Source of the DNA: PHAA01 sp963665865
Lineage (GTDB): Bacteria; Bacillota; Syntrophomonadia; Syntrophomonadales; Syntrophomonadaceae
NCBI GenBank assembly: GCA_963665865.2
Contig: CAXXWF010000001.1
Span: 248,001-312,000, forward strand
Reading direction: 5' to 3'
Length of the DNA: 64,000 nt
The position numbers and the translations under genes are program-made. Positions 17,597 through 25,592 of this stretch are shown one piece after another; positions within the stretch are counted from its first letter, which is position 1, and every line of letters begins with the position of its first letter. The notes under the pieces are model-generated. The model did no database searches. It saw only the letters and a program-made list of their open reading frames with translations, and was not told the origin of the DNA.

Positions 17597-18725
17597 GAAA
17601 ACGTTGTTAGCTGCAATTATGAGCATACAGATTATTACTAATTCCGGTTGCTGGGATTATCGTGACATTAATAGTACGGCATTTCCACAGCTTGGCGCTT
17701 ATGATGTGCATGAAGAAAGTAATACAGCGCTTGGTAATCTGCCGCCGGATGAGCAGCAGGTCGATTTAACCGTGGTAATTCCTACGGTTTCACCCGAGCT
17801 TGAGTCTAAATTTTTGATTCACAAATCATCGGGATTACTGGTTGCCAGCTCCCGAGGGCAAAAGCCCTATTCGCTGCCGGGAGAATATTCGGCCGGTTTT
17901 GCCAGTAATATAATTTTTGGAGAGGCCCTGGCAGCCACAGGTTTAAATAAGGTCAGTGACGCACTATCCCGGGGAGCACTTAATCCCCATACCGAAAACT
18001 ATTCGATTGCTGAAGGCAGGGCGGAAGATATTATCCGCGTTCCTATTAAGGACTACCCGAGTATGGGAGACTATCTTAGGATGCTGATTAGATCAGCCAA
18101 TAAACGGACATTTATGCCCTCGACCACGCTGCACCAGTTTGAGGTTGACCAAAATCCTGGGAAAAACCCGGTCATGCCATTACTGACTATTAAGGACGAG
18201 AAAGTGTCGTTCGGCGGTGCGGCCATCTTTAACAAAGATAAGATGATTGGCAAAGCAGATTTGAATGAAACCCAATATCTGGTCATGTTAAGGGGGGTTC
18301 CGTCAACTGGCAACCTGCCATTTATCATAAATAAAGATGGCAAAATGTTGGATATGGGTTCGGTTAATGTAACCAACCAACGAAAAGTCAAGGTGGAGCG
18401 TAACGGTGATGATTTTACCTATACAATATCCATAGTGTTAGCCGGACACCTAGCCGAGCATTCCAGTGAAGAATTGTTTACTGAAAATGATGAACTGAAG
18501 ACGGAAATTGAAGACAAGGTAGCTGCTAATGTTACGGCAGGCTGCAATGGGTTTATCAAGAAAATGCAGGATCAGTACAAAGTAGATTGCATTGACATCA
18601 ACAAATATGCTCTAGCAAAGTGGAGAAATGAATTAGAGGACAAGATTGATAAGGACTTTATTGAAAATGTAGATATAAAAGTTGACGTTAAAGTTAAGCT
18701 GCAAAATATAGGGGGCGAGAGTTAA
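17589..18725 (+). CDS. gerC: GerA-type receptor C subunit, lipoprotein
   Basis: A 378-residue lipoprotein with a signal peptide ending in NSGC (lipid Cys21) followed by the WDYRDI motif shared by GerAC-family proteins. It is anchored to the outer face of the spore inner membrane in the family. The GTG start at 17589 lies inside the end of the B subunit gene. Length is normal. It ends the operon; a palindromic repeat follows. Confidence 0.92.
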   Translation: MLRKTLLAAIMSIQIITNSGCWDYRDINSTAFPQLGAYDVHEESNTALGNLPPDEQQVDLTVVIPTVSPELESKFLIHKSSGLLVASSRGQKPYSLPGEYSAGFASNIIFGEALAATGLNKVSDALSRGALNPHTENYSIAEGRAEDIIRVPIKDYPSMGDYLRMLIRSANKRTFMPSTTLHQFEVDQNPGKNPVMPLLTIKDEKVSFGGAAIFNKDKMIGKADLNETQYLVMLRGVPSTGNLPFIINKDGKMLDMGSVNVTNQRKVKVERNGDDFTYTISIVLAGHLAEHSSEELFTENDELKTEIEDKVAANVTAGCNGFIKKMQDQYKVDCIDINKYALAKWRNELEDKIDKDFIENVDIKVDVKVKLQNIGGES

Positions 18726-18759
18726 ACCATAGTCAAACTCATGGCAAACAGGCAGCAAA

Positions 18760-18830
18760 CAGAGGGACGTTCTTTTTTTGTTTGACCCAACACCTAATAT
18801 AATAGGTCAAATGAAAAGAACGACCCTCTG
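18760..18830. repeat. palindromic repeat with T-rich arm between convergent genes
   Basis: Arms at 18760-18787 and 18805-18830 are inverted copies (CAGAGGG...TTTGACC) with one mismatch and a short length difference, loop about 17 bases. It lies between the ends of the germination operon and the convergent gene at 18836, so it probably terminates both. The CAGAGGG-CGTTCTTTT pattern looks like another dispersed element. Confidence 0.7.
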
Positions 18831-18835
18831 ATACC

Positions 18836-19312
18836 TTAACTGTGCAGCATGATTGTATTAGAAGTTAAAATTGGGATAAAATCCTGGCTGTGTTTAATTC
18901 CCAGGCTCAGGTAATAACTATTTTGGGGTTGAAGTCTAAATCGGTATTGACCGGCGGTGGTCATAACCCACATATCTGAATAATCAACTCTCTCCCCGAT
19001 TTCTGCTAACCGCAGTACGATCTGCCGGATATCAGGTTTTATCCCGTGTTCGGCACAGATCTTTTCCCACTTGGACCTGCTTAGATTCCAGAAAACCAGA
19101 GCATATTCATTGCCACTGAGTCGAATCTTAATGGTATTTTGAGCCAGGTAAAATTCGCTGTTGCCGTTTATCGCTAATTCCGATGCAATTTCAAAATTAA
19201 AATCACCCGAATCTGATTTAACATGCTCGTCACTGTGTTCAGTGTTCAATATCCAGTACACCAACAGAAGCAAAATCAAGGCGGCTATGAATATGAAGAC
19301 TAATGGGGTCAT
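18836..19312 (-). CDS. membrane-anchored DUF4912-like protein
   Basis: A 158-residue protein with one N-terminal membrane helix (about residues 4-21) and a soluble domain. The soluble part has YALVFWNLSRSKWE and YYLSLGIKHSQDFIPILTSN, which resemble the DUF4912 pattern of an aromatic-rich strand and a terminal 'FIP..SN' motif. Function is unknown. The ATG at 19312 is preferred since GGGAGG lies 10 bases before it; an ATG six codons earlier overlaps that site. Confidence 0.6.
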   Translation of the reverse strand: MTPLVFIFIAALILLLLVYWILNTEHSDEHVKSDSGDFNFEIASELAINGNSEFYLAQNTIKIRLSGNEYALVFWNLSRSKWEKICAEHGIKPDIRQIVLRLAEIGERVDYSDMWVMTTAGQYRFRLQPQNSYYLSLGIKHSQDFIPILTSNTIMLHS

Positions 19313-19450
19313 ATTAATTCTACCTCCCATATTAAATATTTTCAGGTTTATTATGCCCGGCCAAAGCGATTTAAATCAGTATTTTGCAAATAAATAAGCC
19401 ACTCGGACAACAAACTTTAGAGTATAATAAGGAAGATTGGGGGCGATTTG

Positions 19451-20140
19451 ATGCTGTCAAGACCCCGCTGGGGCTTTATGGATATTATCGTGGTTTACCT
19501 GGCTATTATGGGAGTGACTGTATTAGCCGCTTTGCTGCCGGTCAAAGCAATGTTCAGTGAGATACAATATTATCTGTTTGGGTTTGGGGTGCAATTCCTG
19601 GCTACTGTAATATTTGTATACCTCTTTGCAGTGCTGTTTCAGAAGGGCAGATGGCGTGATCTGGGACTGCGCGGAGCCAGTCTCAGCGACTTTGGGCGTT
19701 ACGGGATTATGGGTGGTTTCCTGCTGATAATTATGGTGCTTTTCATGGGCTATGTGTTAAAATATTTTCAGCCTGACCTGCAGCCTCAGTCCATTGAGGA
19801 AATGCTGCGCTCGGCCCTTCGGCTGCCTGATTTTGTTCTAATTATGATTGCAGGTGTAGTACTGGCCCCAGTCTCGGAGGAAATTTTCTACAGGGGCATG
19901 ATTTACCCAGTATTTAGAAAATATCTGGGTACTACCTGGGGGGCGGTTGGGGCAGGTATACTCTTCGGACTTGCCCACTGGGATTTGTGGCGTGCCCTGC
20001 CCCTGGCTATAGGAGGAGCAGCGCTCTGTTATATATATGAGAAAAGCGATAGCATTTTAGTTTCGATGGTTGCGCATGGAGTGTGGAACGGGGTAATGTG
20101 TTTACTCATTTACCTTAGTATTTCCGTGGGCCCATTATAA
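19451..20140 (+). CDS. CPBP-family intramembrane metalloprotease
   Basis: A 229-residue membrane protein with the CPBP/Abi (CAAX protease-like) motifs in order: EEIFYRG, then FGLAH, then HGVWN at the C-terminus. These supply the glutamates and histidines of the active site inside the membrane. Substrate unknown; in bacteria members act in bacteriocin immunity, sporulation or signalling. The ATG at 19451 has GGGGGCGA upstream. Confidence 0.85.
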   Translation: MLSRPRWGFMDIIVVYLAIMGVTVLAALLPVKAMFSEIQYYLFGFGVQFLATVIFVYLFAVLFQKGRWRDLGLRGASLSDFGRYGIMGGFLLIIMVLFMGYVLKYFQPDLQPQSIEEMLRSALRLPDFVLIMIAGVVLAPVSEEIFYRGMIYPVFRKYLGTTWGAVGAGILFGLAHWDLWRALPLAIGGAALCYIYEKSDSILVSMVAHGVWNGVMCLLIYLSISVGPL

Positions 20141-20161
20141 TATTGTAGGAGTGTGACATAG

Positions 20162-20464
20162 ATGCCGATATATGATTATAAGTGTAAAAATTGCGGGCGT
20201 TTTGATACGGTGCAAAAAATTACCGAGCCAGCTCTGCAGGAATGTCCTAAGTGCGGGGGGCCCGTCCAAAGGCTGATTAGTAAGAATGTGGGCATTGTGC
20301 TTAAAGGATCAGGGTTTTACCGAAACGACAACAACACCTTGAAAGAGCGGGCACGCAGCCTTAATAAAGAACGGCAGACCGACAATCAGGCTATACTGGA
20401 CGGTGATGTGAAGGGATTTGTGGAACAGTCGGATAGCACCACCAAAAAGGTTATGGAATCCTAA
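20162..20464 (+). CDS. FmdB-family zinc ribbon protein
   Basis: A 100-residue protein beginning MPIYDYKCKNCG with a second CPKCGG pair, the four-cysteine zinc ribbon of the FmdB family. The rest is basic and probably flexible. Its role is not established; FmdB was named from a formamidase operon and is thought to be regulatory. It follows the CPBP gene by 21 bases. Confidence 0.85.
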   Translation: MPIYDYKCKNCGRFDTVQKITEPALQECPKCGGPVQRLISKNVGIVLKGSGFYRNDNNTLKERARSLNKERQTDNQAILDGDVKGFVEQSDSTTKKVMES

Positions 20465-20513
20465 ATCCCCCATTGGTGATTTTCGGTGATAGAGATATTG
20501 AGGAGTGAACGGG

Positions 20514-21224
20514 TTGCTAAAAGCAATCACCTTCGATTTTTGGGATACCCTTTATAAAGCACCTGATAGCATGGACATGTCCAGCCGCCGCACAGCCGCC
20601 CTAGCTAAGACTTTGCGCGAAATAGGCTGTAATGTGGAGGAAGAAGCTATCCGCCAGGCATTCTACGACTGCTGGCAATACGCTAACCACTATCAAATTG
20701 AATGTGGCTTGGACATCACTCCCCGAGGTCATGTGGAATTTATTCTGATGCAGCTCCGGCTTAATCTGACCCTGGAGGACTGGAAACGGGTGTATGATGT
20801 CTATACATCCTTACTGGTTGATTATCCACCACAGGTAAATGATGATGTCTATGAAACCCTGCCCCGTTTAGCGGAGAAATATAAAATGGCCGTGATCTGT
20901 AATACCGGGGTAACTCCAGGTATAATGCTCCGTGAAATAATGAAAAAGGATGATATTTTTCGATATTTTGCCTTCGAAGTATTTTCCGACGAAGTACTGT
21001 GGGCCAAACCCAATATAAAAATATTCAATTATGCCCTGGAGAAACTGCAGATACACAGCAGTGAAGCAGCTCATGTTGGGGACAACCGCAGCACTGACAT
21101 TGTCGGGGCCAAAAGAGCAGGTATGACTGCTATCTGGTTAGCACCCGCAGTAGATGCCAAGACTGTGGAATGTGATTTTCATATTAGAGGCATAAAGGAA
21201 TTGGTCGCCTTGCTGGCGGAATAG
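20514..21224 (+). CDS. HAD-superfamily hydrolase
   Basis: A 236-residue phosphatase-type protein with the HAD motifs: nucleophile region TFDFWDTLY, motif II in VICNTG, the lysine in WAKPNIKIF, and the acidic motif VGDNRSTDIVGAKRAG. The cap is a C1-type helical insertion. Substrate unknown. The TTG at 20514 is chosen since AGGAG lies 8 bases upstream; a GTG at 20505 overlaps that site. Confidence 0.85.
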   Translation: MLKAITFDFWDTLYKAPDSMDMSSRRTAALAKTLREIGCNVEEEAIRQAFYDCWQYANHYQIECGLDITPRGHVEFILMQLRLNLTLEDWKRVYDVYTSLLVDYPPQVNDDVYETLPRLAEKYKMAVICNTGVTPGIMLREIMKKDDIFRYFAFEVFSDEVLWAKPNIKIFNYALEKLQIHSSEAAHVGDNRSTDIVGAKRAGMTAIWLAPAVDAKTVECDFHIRGIKELVALLAE

Positions 21225-21251
21225 TATAGTTATAGTTTAGGAGGGATACTA

Positions 21252-21530
21252 ATGGCAATAGAGAATATCATGGAAAGGATTGTCTGGGACAATATGGAAA
21301 AAGTCATGGATAATAAAGCGGGTATGTGCCGCTGTGAGATCTGTAAGTCCGATATTGCGGCCTATGCCCTGAATAAGCTCTCACCCCATTATGTGGCTAC
21401 TGTTAAAGGCTCAGCCATAACCAGAGCTCAATTCATGGATAACCAGTATTACCTGGACATGATCATGATTATCACGGAGGCTGTCGAGCGGGTTGGTGCT
21501 CATCCTCGTCATAATGCCGATAACATATGA
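21252..21530 (+). CDS. comFB: ComFB-family late competence protein
   Basis: A 92-residue protein with the family pattern of paired cysteines in MCRCEICKSDI followed by AAYALNKLSPHYV. The B. subtilis homologue lies in the comF operon; recent work links the family to nucleotide second messenger binding in cyanobacteria. It overlaps the rnhA start by ATGA. No other competence gene is nearby. Confidence 0.82.
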   Translation: MAIENIMERIVWDNMEKVMDNKAGMCRCEICKSDIAAYALNKLSPHYVATVKGSAITRAQFMDNQYYLDMIMIITEAVERVGAHPRHNADNI

Positions 21531-21964
21531 AGTTTGTAACCATCTATACTGATGGAGCCTGTTCGGGCAATCCTGGTCCCGGAGGGTGGGGCGCAGTCCT
21601 GCTCTTTAAAGATCAGACCAAAGAGATCAGCGGCGGAGAACGGGATACGACTAACCAGCGCATGGAACTGCAGGCTGTGATCGGAGCTCTGAGTGCTTTG
21701 AAGGTGACGGACTGGGATGTTACGATCTATTCGGACAGCGCTTATGTGGTCAATGCCTTTGGGCAGAAATGGTTGGATAATTGGCAAAAAAATGGCTGGC
21801 GCAACAGCAAAAAGGAACCTGTAGCCAATCAGGACCTCTGGCAGCAATTACTCCTACTGACCGGCAAGAACAGGGTCACGATGCAGAAGGTAAAAGGACA
21901 TGCCGGTGACAAGTATAATGAGCGTTGTGATGAACTAGCCCGTCAGGCCATAAAGGAGCTGTAA
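21527..21964 (+). CDS. rnhA: ribonuclease HI
   Basis: Degrades RNA in RNA-DNA hybrids. The 145-residue protein has all catalytic positions: Asp9 in YTDGACSGNPGPGG, Glu47 in RMELQA, Asp70 in YSDSAYV, His125 in KGHAGD and Asp135. The length equals that of the bacterial type 1 enzyme. It is tightly spaced between comFB and the next gene. Confidence 0.95.
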   Translation: MKFVTIYTDGACSGNPGPGGWGAVLLFKDQTKEISGGERDTTNQRMELQAVIGALSALKVTDWDVTIYSDSAYVVNAFGQKWLDNWQKNGWRNSKKEPVANQDLWQQLLLLTGKNRVTMQKVKGHAGDKYNERCDELARQAIKEL

Positions 21965-21966
21965 AC

Positions 21967-22692
21967 TTGGAGTTGGTCAGGAATGGCGTAGAAGTATATA
22001 ATGCCATCGAAAACGGCAAATTAGGATTAGGAATCCGGATTAACGGACCGGCTTCGGTGCAGGATCTATTGGATGCGTGGCAGCCCTTATGTGATGACCA
22101 GACCATATATAAACAATACGCGACAGGCAACTACGCCCTGTGTAAAGGCTGTCAGTTAAATTGCTGCAGCACTGCCTATGTGATTCCGGATTTGATTTCT
22201 TTTAAGAAAATGGCGGCAGCGCTAAATCTGGATTGGAAAGATTTTATCGCCCGCTATTTCCAGAAAGAAAAGCGCGAGGTGGGCCTCTTGCGTTTGCAGC
22301 CTAATCCCTGTGTGTTTTTGCAAAATAATATTTGTTCAATATATGCGATCCGTTCGCTCATCTGCCGGTTTTATCTCTGCAGCCCTCTGCTGGGGGATAC
22401 AGAGGAACTGATATACAAAATCGCTTGGTCAGGAGCCGCCGCAACCCAGATATTTGCTGAAGAACTAGGACTCATTGGGCTAGATCACGCCGGCAGCAGC
22501 AGTTTTGATCGTCTATTTACTGGACTGCTGGAAGAATATCGGGGAAGTGAAGGTGTAGCCAGTTTCCTGCAAGCCGAAAGTTACGAAGATGTGCCGCTCC
22601 ATTATTTTCTGCCGATGGGAAAGGAAGTAATATTACATGCTGATTTTACGGATCAAAACCAAGGATCCACTGAGGGTGGTCAGGAAGTATGA
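21967..22692 (+). CDS. YkgJ-family cysteine cluster protein
   Basis: A 241-residue protein with the YkgJ Fe-S/zinc cysteine signature: LCKGCQLNCCS near residue 60 and later NICSIYAIRSLICRFYLC. It probably binds a metal cluster; reaction unknown. It begins with TTG three bases after rnhA, with AAGGAG inside the end of rnhA. The first 50 residues precede the cluster domain and are not recognised. Confidence 0.78.
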   Translation: MELVRNGVEVYNAIENGKLGLGIRINGPASVQDLLDAWQPLCDDQTIYKQYATGNYALCKGCQLNCCSTAYVIPDLISFKKMAAALNLDWKDFIARYFQKEKREVGLLRLQPNPCVFLQNNICSIYAIRSLICRFYLCSPLLGDTEELIYKIAWSGAAATQIFAEELGLIGLDHAGSSSFDRLFTGLLEEYRGSEGVASFLQAESYEDVPLHYFLPMGKEVILHADFTDQNQGSTEGGQEV

Positions 22693-22783
22693 ATCCAAAA
22701 GAGCCCGTCTGCTGGCGGTAACAAGCGAAGATCTTGCCTATTCAATGTTGTATGTCATGGATGAATATGACGAACTCTACTAA
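22637..22783 (+). CDS. 48-residue unknown protein overlapping the YkgJ gene
   Basis: An ATG at 22637, preceded by AAGGAAG, opens a 48-codon frame that begins inside the end of the YkgJ-family gene in another frame and runs past it by 91 bases to TAA at 22781. The product begins MLILRIKTKDPLRVV and ends YVMDEYDELY, a basic N-terminal half and an acidic C-terminal end. I do not recognise it. The continuation beyond the upstream stop argues for a real gene. Confidence 0.45.
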   Translation: MLILRIKTKDPLRVVRKYESKRARLLAVTSEDLAYSMLYVMDEYDELY

Positions 22784-22789
22784 TAAGTT

Positions 22790-22973
22790 AACTGTCCGAC
22801 TGGACAGTTTCAGAGTATCAATAAAGGCAGACCGAGCAAAAAAGTTCAAGAGCAAGGCATTAATGAAAGCTCGTGATTGAGGCGTACATAAGGTACGTTG
22901 ATTGAACGAGTTGTCGTTAATAACGCAGCTATTGGAATTTTTTGACGGCCTGTAACTGTCCGACGGGACAGTT
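22790..22973. repeat. composite palindromic element C with flanking 20-bp inverted repeats
   Basis: Two copies of the 20-bp palindrome AACTGTCCGAC(T/G)GGACAGTT, at 22790-22809 and 22954-22973, flank a long imperfect hairpin at 22826-22952. The hairpin arms run from GGCAGACCG to GACGGCC and close over GGCGTACATAAGGTACG. The two arms match along nearly their whole length (for example AAAAAAGTTCAA with TTGGAATTTTTT). No coding capacity. Related in layout to elements A and B. Confidence 0.75.
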
Positions 22974-22979
22974 TTTTTT
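22954..22979 (+). terminator. terminator at the right edge of element C
   Basis: AACTGTCC (22954-22961) pairs with GGACAGTT (22966-22973) over a 4-base loop and is followed by a run of T residues to 22979. It would end transcription from the rnhA group before livK. Confidence 0.8.
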
Positions 22980-23093
22980 ATTTAATAGCAGGATTATTAA
23001 CCCTTAAAGGGAATACATCAATTGTTATACTTTTGGGGGGAGGGGCGATTTTTAGTTGGCATATAAGGGGCTATCAAGGCATAAGCGAGGTAG

Positions 23094-23199
23094 ACTACTC
23101 CAAGAATTTTTCGGGCCAGACAAGCGTCAAAGCGTGGTAATGCTGAAGGTATTATGGCGCTTTGATTACGAAATATAGGGCGAAAATGATCGGAGTAAA
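23094..23199. repeat. long imperfect hairpin element B
   Basis: The arms begin at ACTACTCC (23094) and end at GGAGTAAA (23192-23199), with many paired stretches such as AAAGCG with CGCTTT and ATTTTTCG with CGAAAAT, closing around TGCTGAAGG near 23141-23149. It is about 106 bases, non-coding, and lies in the livK leader. It shares the GTAAT-GCTGAA-type apex with element A. Confidence 0.65.
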
Positions 23200-23247
23200 T
23201 GAATAGATTATTGCTTGAAAGTCTCTAAATTAAGGAGGGGAAAGAGT

Positions 23248-24420
23248 TTGAAGGGTAAAGGCAAGAAAAAATTAGCATTGGTTCTATGTGTATTGATGAT
23301 GTTCTCTCTGTTGGCTGGTTGCGGCAATAAGGCTGCTACTTCAGACAAAGCAACCGATACCATTAAATTAGGATTCTTAGGAGCTAAAACCGGTGAGGTA
23401 GCTAATTACGGTATACCTGCTGAAAAGGGCATGAAGCTGGCTATCGAGGAATTGAATGCCAAAGGTGGAGTCCTGGGAAAGCAATTGGAAGGCATTTATG
23501 AGGACAACAAGGGTGATAGCAGTGAAATCGCCAACATTGCAACCAAGTACATAACCAAGGATAAGGTGGTAGCCATGGTCGGAGATCCCTGTACCGGTTT
23601 GACCAAGGTAGCCGCTCAAATTGCCCAGAAAAACCAAGTGGTGGTCTTCTCCGGCGGGGCAACTGGAACCGGGGTAGTAGAAGTTGGTGATTATATCTTC
23701 CGTAACACGCTTCTGGACCAGTTTGCCGTTCCGGTAGTAGTTGATTGGATGACTAGTAAGCAAGGTTGGAAAAACTTCGCCATTATTACCTCGATGAATA
23801 ATGGTTACAGTACGGCACTTACCCCAGTTTTCAAGCAAGCTATCAACGACAAAGGTGGTAAAATAGTCCTTGAAGATAGTATCAACGATAAAGATACTGA
23901 TTTCACTGCCCAGGTTACCAAACTGAAGAATGCCCAGGCTGATGTGTTGGTTTTCACCGGATATTATACTGAGGCGGCTTTAATAATGAATGAAGCTCAA
24001 AAGAAGGGCTTGGATATTAAGCTGGTGGGCGGTGATGGTCTCTATGGTCAGGATCTAGCTAAACTGGGCCAAAAAGCGGTGGAAGAAAAAGTTATTTTTT
24101 ACTGTGGTTTCTCTAGTGATAAGCCCAGTCCAGAATCAGATAAATTCGTTAAAGCTTATCAGGCAAAATACAATGAGGAACCCGATATGTTCTCGGCCCA
24201 ATATTACGATGCAGTAATGATATTAGCCAAAGCTATGGAGGATGCTAAGAGTAGCGATCCCAAGATATTTAAAAATGAACTGGCCAAGCTGAAAGATTAC
24301 CCTGGCGTGTCTGGTGTTACTAGCTTCCGTGCTGACCGGGAGCCACTTAAGAGCACAGTCTTCTTACAGACGGTTAAGGATGGTAAATGGGCGTTGGTGG
24401 ACAGAATCTCGATAAAATAG
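23248..24420 (+). CDS. livK: branched-chain amino acid ABC transporter, substrate-binding lipoprotein
   Basis: A 390-residue periplasmic-binding-type lipoprotein of the Leu/Ile/Val-binding family. The signal peptide ends LLAGC (Cys25); the mature part starts IKLGFLGAKTGEVANYG and carries the family's FSGGATGTG ligand-binding segment. The TTG at 23248 follows AGGAGGGG (23233-23240) by 7 bases; the frame also has a TTG at 23215 with no ribosome binding site. It has its own terminator and stands apart from livHMG, so it may be expressed at a higher level. Confidence 0.92.
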   Translation: MKGKGKKKLALVLCVLMMFSLLAGCGNKAATSDKATDTIKLGFLGAKTGEVANYGIPAEKGMKLAIEELNAKGGVLGKQLEGIYEDNKGDSSEIANIATKYITKDKVVAMVGDPCTGLTKVAAQIAQKNQVVVFSGGATGTGVVEVGDYIFRNTLLDQFAVPVVVDWMTSKQGWKNFAIITSMNNGYSTALTPVFKQAINDKGGKIVLEDSINDKDTDFTAQVTKLKNAQADVLVFTGYYTEAALIMNEAQKKGLDIKLVGGDGLYGQDLAKLGQKAVEEKVIFYCGFSSDKPSPESDKFVKAYQAKYNEEPDMFSAQYYDAVMILAKAMEDAKSSDPKIFKNELAKLKDYPGVSGVTSFRADREPLKSTVFLQTVKDGKWALVDRISIK

Positions 24421-24442
24421 GCACCTTAATAAATGAATACCA

Positions 24443-24480
24443 CAATGGCCCGTCCGGTTCTGGTCGGGCCATTGTTAGTT
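24443..24480 (+). terminator. terminator after livK
   Basis: A perfect 10-bp stem CAATGGCCCG (24443-24452) / CGGGCCATTG (24465-24474) with a 12-base loop, followed by TTAGTT. The T-run is short but the stem is strong. Confidence 0.75.
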
Positions 24481-24486
24481 AATATG

Positions 24487-24539
24487 TAAGCGTCAAAAAT
24501 TTCATTATCCTAAATTTGGGTATGGATTTTTGACGCTTA
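24487..24539. repeat. perfect 14-bp inverted repeat
   Basis: TAAGCGTCAAAAAT (24487-24500) is repeated exactly in reverse complement at 24526-24539 around a 25-base centre. No T-run follows. It may be an operator, a structured leader or the end pair of a tiny element; nothing in it is coding. Confidence 0.7.
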
Positions 24540-24606
24540 TGTTAATTTTGAATAATTAGCAGTGAATACTTTAGACATATAAATTCACCTGCACCCGAGT
24601 AATAGA

Positions 24607-24615
24607 TGATATAAT
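24607..24615 (+). promoter_or_regulatory. extended -10 promoter for livHMG
   Basis: TGATATAAT is a perfect extended -10 (TGn plus TATAAT at 24610-24615), about 95 bases before the livH start. No convincing -35 is seen, which an extended -10 can tolerate. Confidence 0.5.
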
Positions 24616-24709
24616 ATCTATGTTTGAGTCAAGACCAAGTAAAAATAAAGCAATAATCTTAGCTGAAATATTCACTAGTGATTATTAATTAGTAACAGGG
24701 AGGAAGCTT

Positions 24710-25582
24710 ATGTTCTGGGAACAACTGATAAATGGGCTTACTCTGGGCAGTACTTACGCCCTGATAGCGCTTGGCTATACCATGGTCTACGGGATAGTAC
24801 AGCTGATTAATTTTGCCCATGGAGAGATCTATATGTTTGGAGCCTTCGTGGGACTTTTTCTGGTGATGGCTGGCATGAATATCTTCATAGCCCTGCTGGG
24901 AGCCATGATCTTCTGCATGCTGCTGGGTATGCTGGTGGAAAGAGTGGCCTACCGACCCTTACGGGGCAAATCCTCGCGTTTGTCCGCTTTGATCAGCGCC
25001 ATAGGGGTATCCATCTTCCTTTCCACCCTGATGGCACTTTATCGGGGTACAAATACTACCCGCTATCCGGAGGTACTTGGTTCCACTACTTACAATCTTG
25101 GTTCAATTCAGATATCTTCACTGCAGATTATTATTCTGGTAGTATCGGGATTACTTATGGTAGGCTTACAGGTCATGATTCAAAAGACCCGTCTTGGCAA
25201 AGCCATGCGGGCCTGTTCTCAGGACTTGGAGGCATCATCGCTGATGGGTATAAACGTAAATCGGGTTATCTCGGCTACTTTTGCCATAGGTTCAGCCCTA
25301 GCTGCGGCTGGAGGGGTAATGGTGGGGATATACTATAATGCCGTTTGGCCATATATGGGAACTATGGCAGGTATGAAAGCTTTTGCCGCCGCGGTTCTGG
25401 GGGGTATAGGATCAGTGCCGGGGGCTATGATCGGGGGACTCTGCCTGGGGGTTATGGAGATTATGGGAGTTGCCTACCTTTCATCTTCCTATAAGGATGC
25501 CATTGCCTTTGCTATACTTATTCTGGTGCTATTTATCCGACCGCAGGGATTAATGGGCCAAAAGACATCAAAAAAAGTGTAG
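24710..25582 (+). CDS. livH: branched-chain amino acid ABC transporter permease LivH
   Basis: A 290-residue membrane permease with about eight hydrophobic segments. The start LINGLTLGSTYALIALGYTM and the VLGGIGSVPGAMIGG loop are LivH hallmarks. The ATG has GGGAGGAAGC upstream. It is the first gene of livH-livM-livG. Confidence 0.93.
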   Translation: MFWEQLINGLTLGSTYALIALGYTMVYGIVQLINFAHGEIYMFGAFVGLFLVMAGMNIFIALLGAMIFCMLLGMLVERVAYRPLRGKSSRLSALISAIGVSIFLSTLMALYRGTNTTRYPEVLGSTTYNLGSIQISSLQIIILVVSGLLMVGLQVMIQKTRLGKAMRACSQDLEASSLMGINVNRVISATFAIGSALAAAGGVMVGIYYNAVWPYMGTMAGMKAFAAAVLGGIGSVPGAMIGGLCLGVMEIMGVAYLSSSYKDAIAFAILILVLFIRPQGLMGQKTSKKV

Positions 25583-25592
25583 GTGAACGAAA

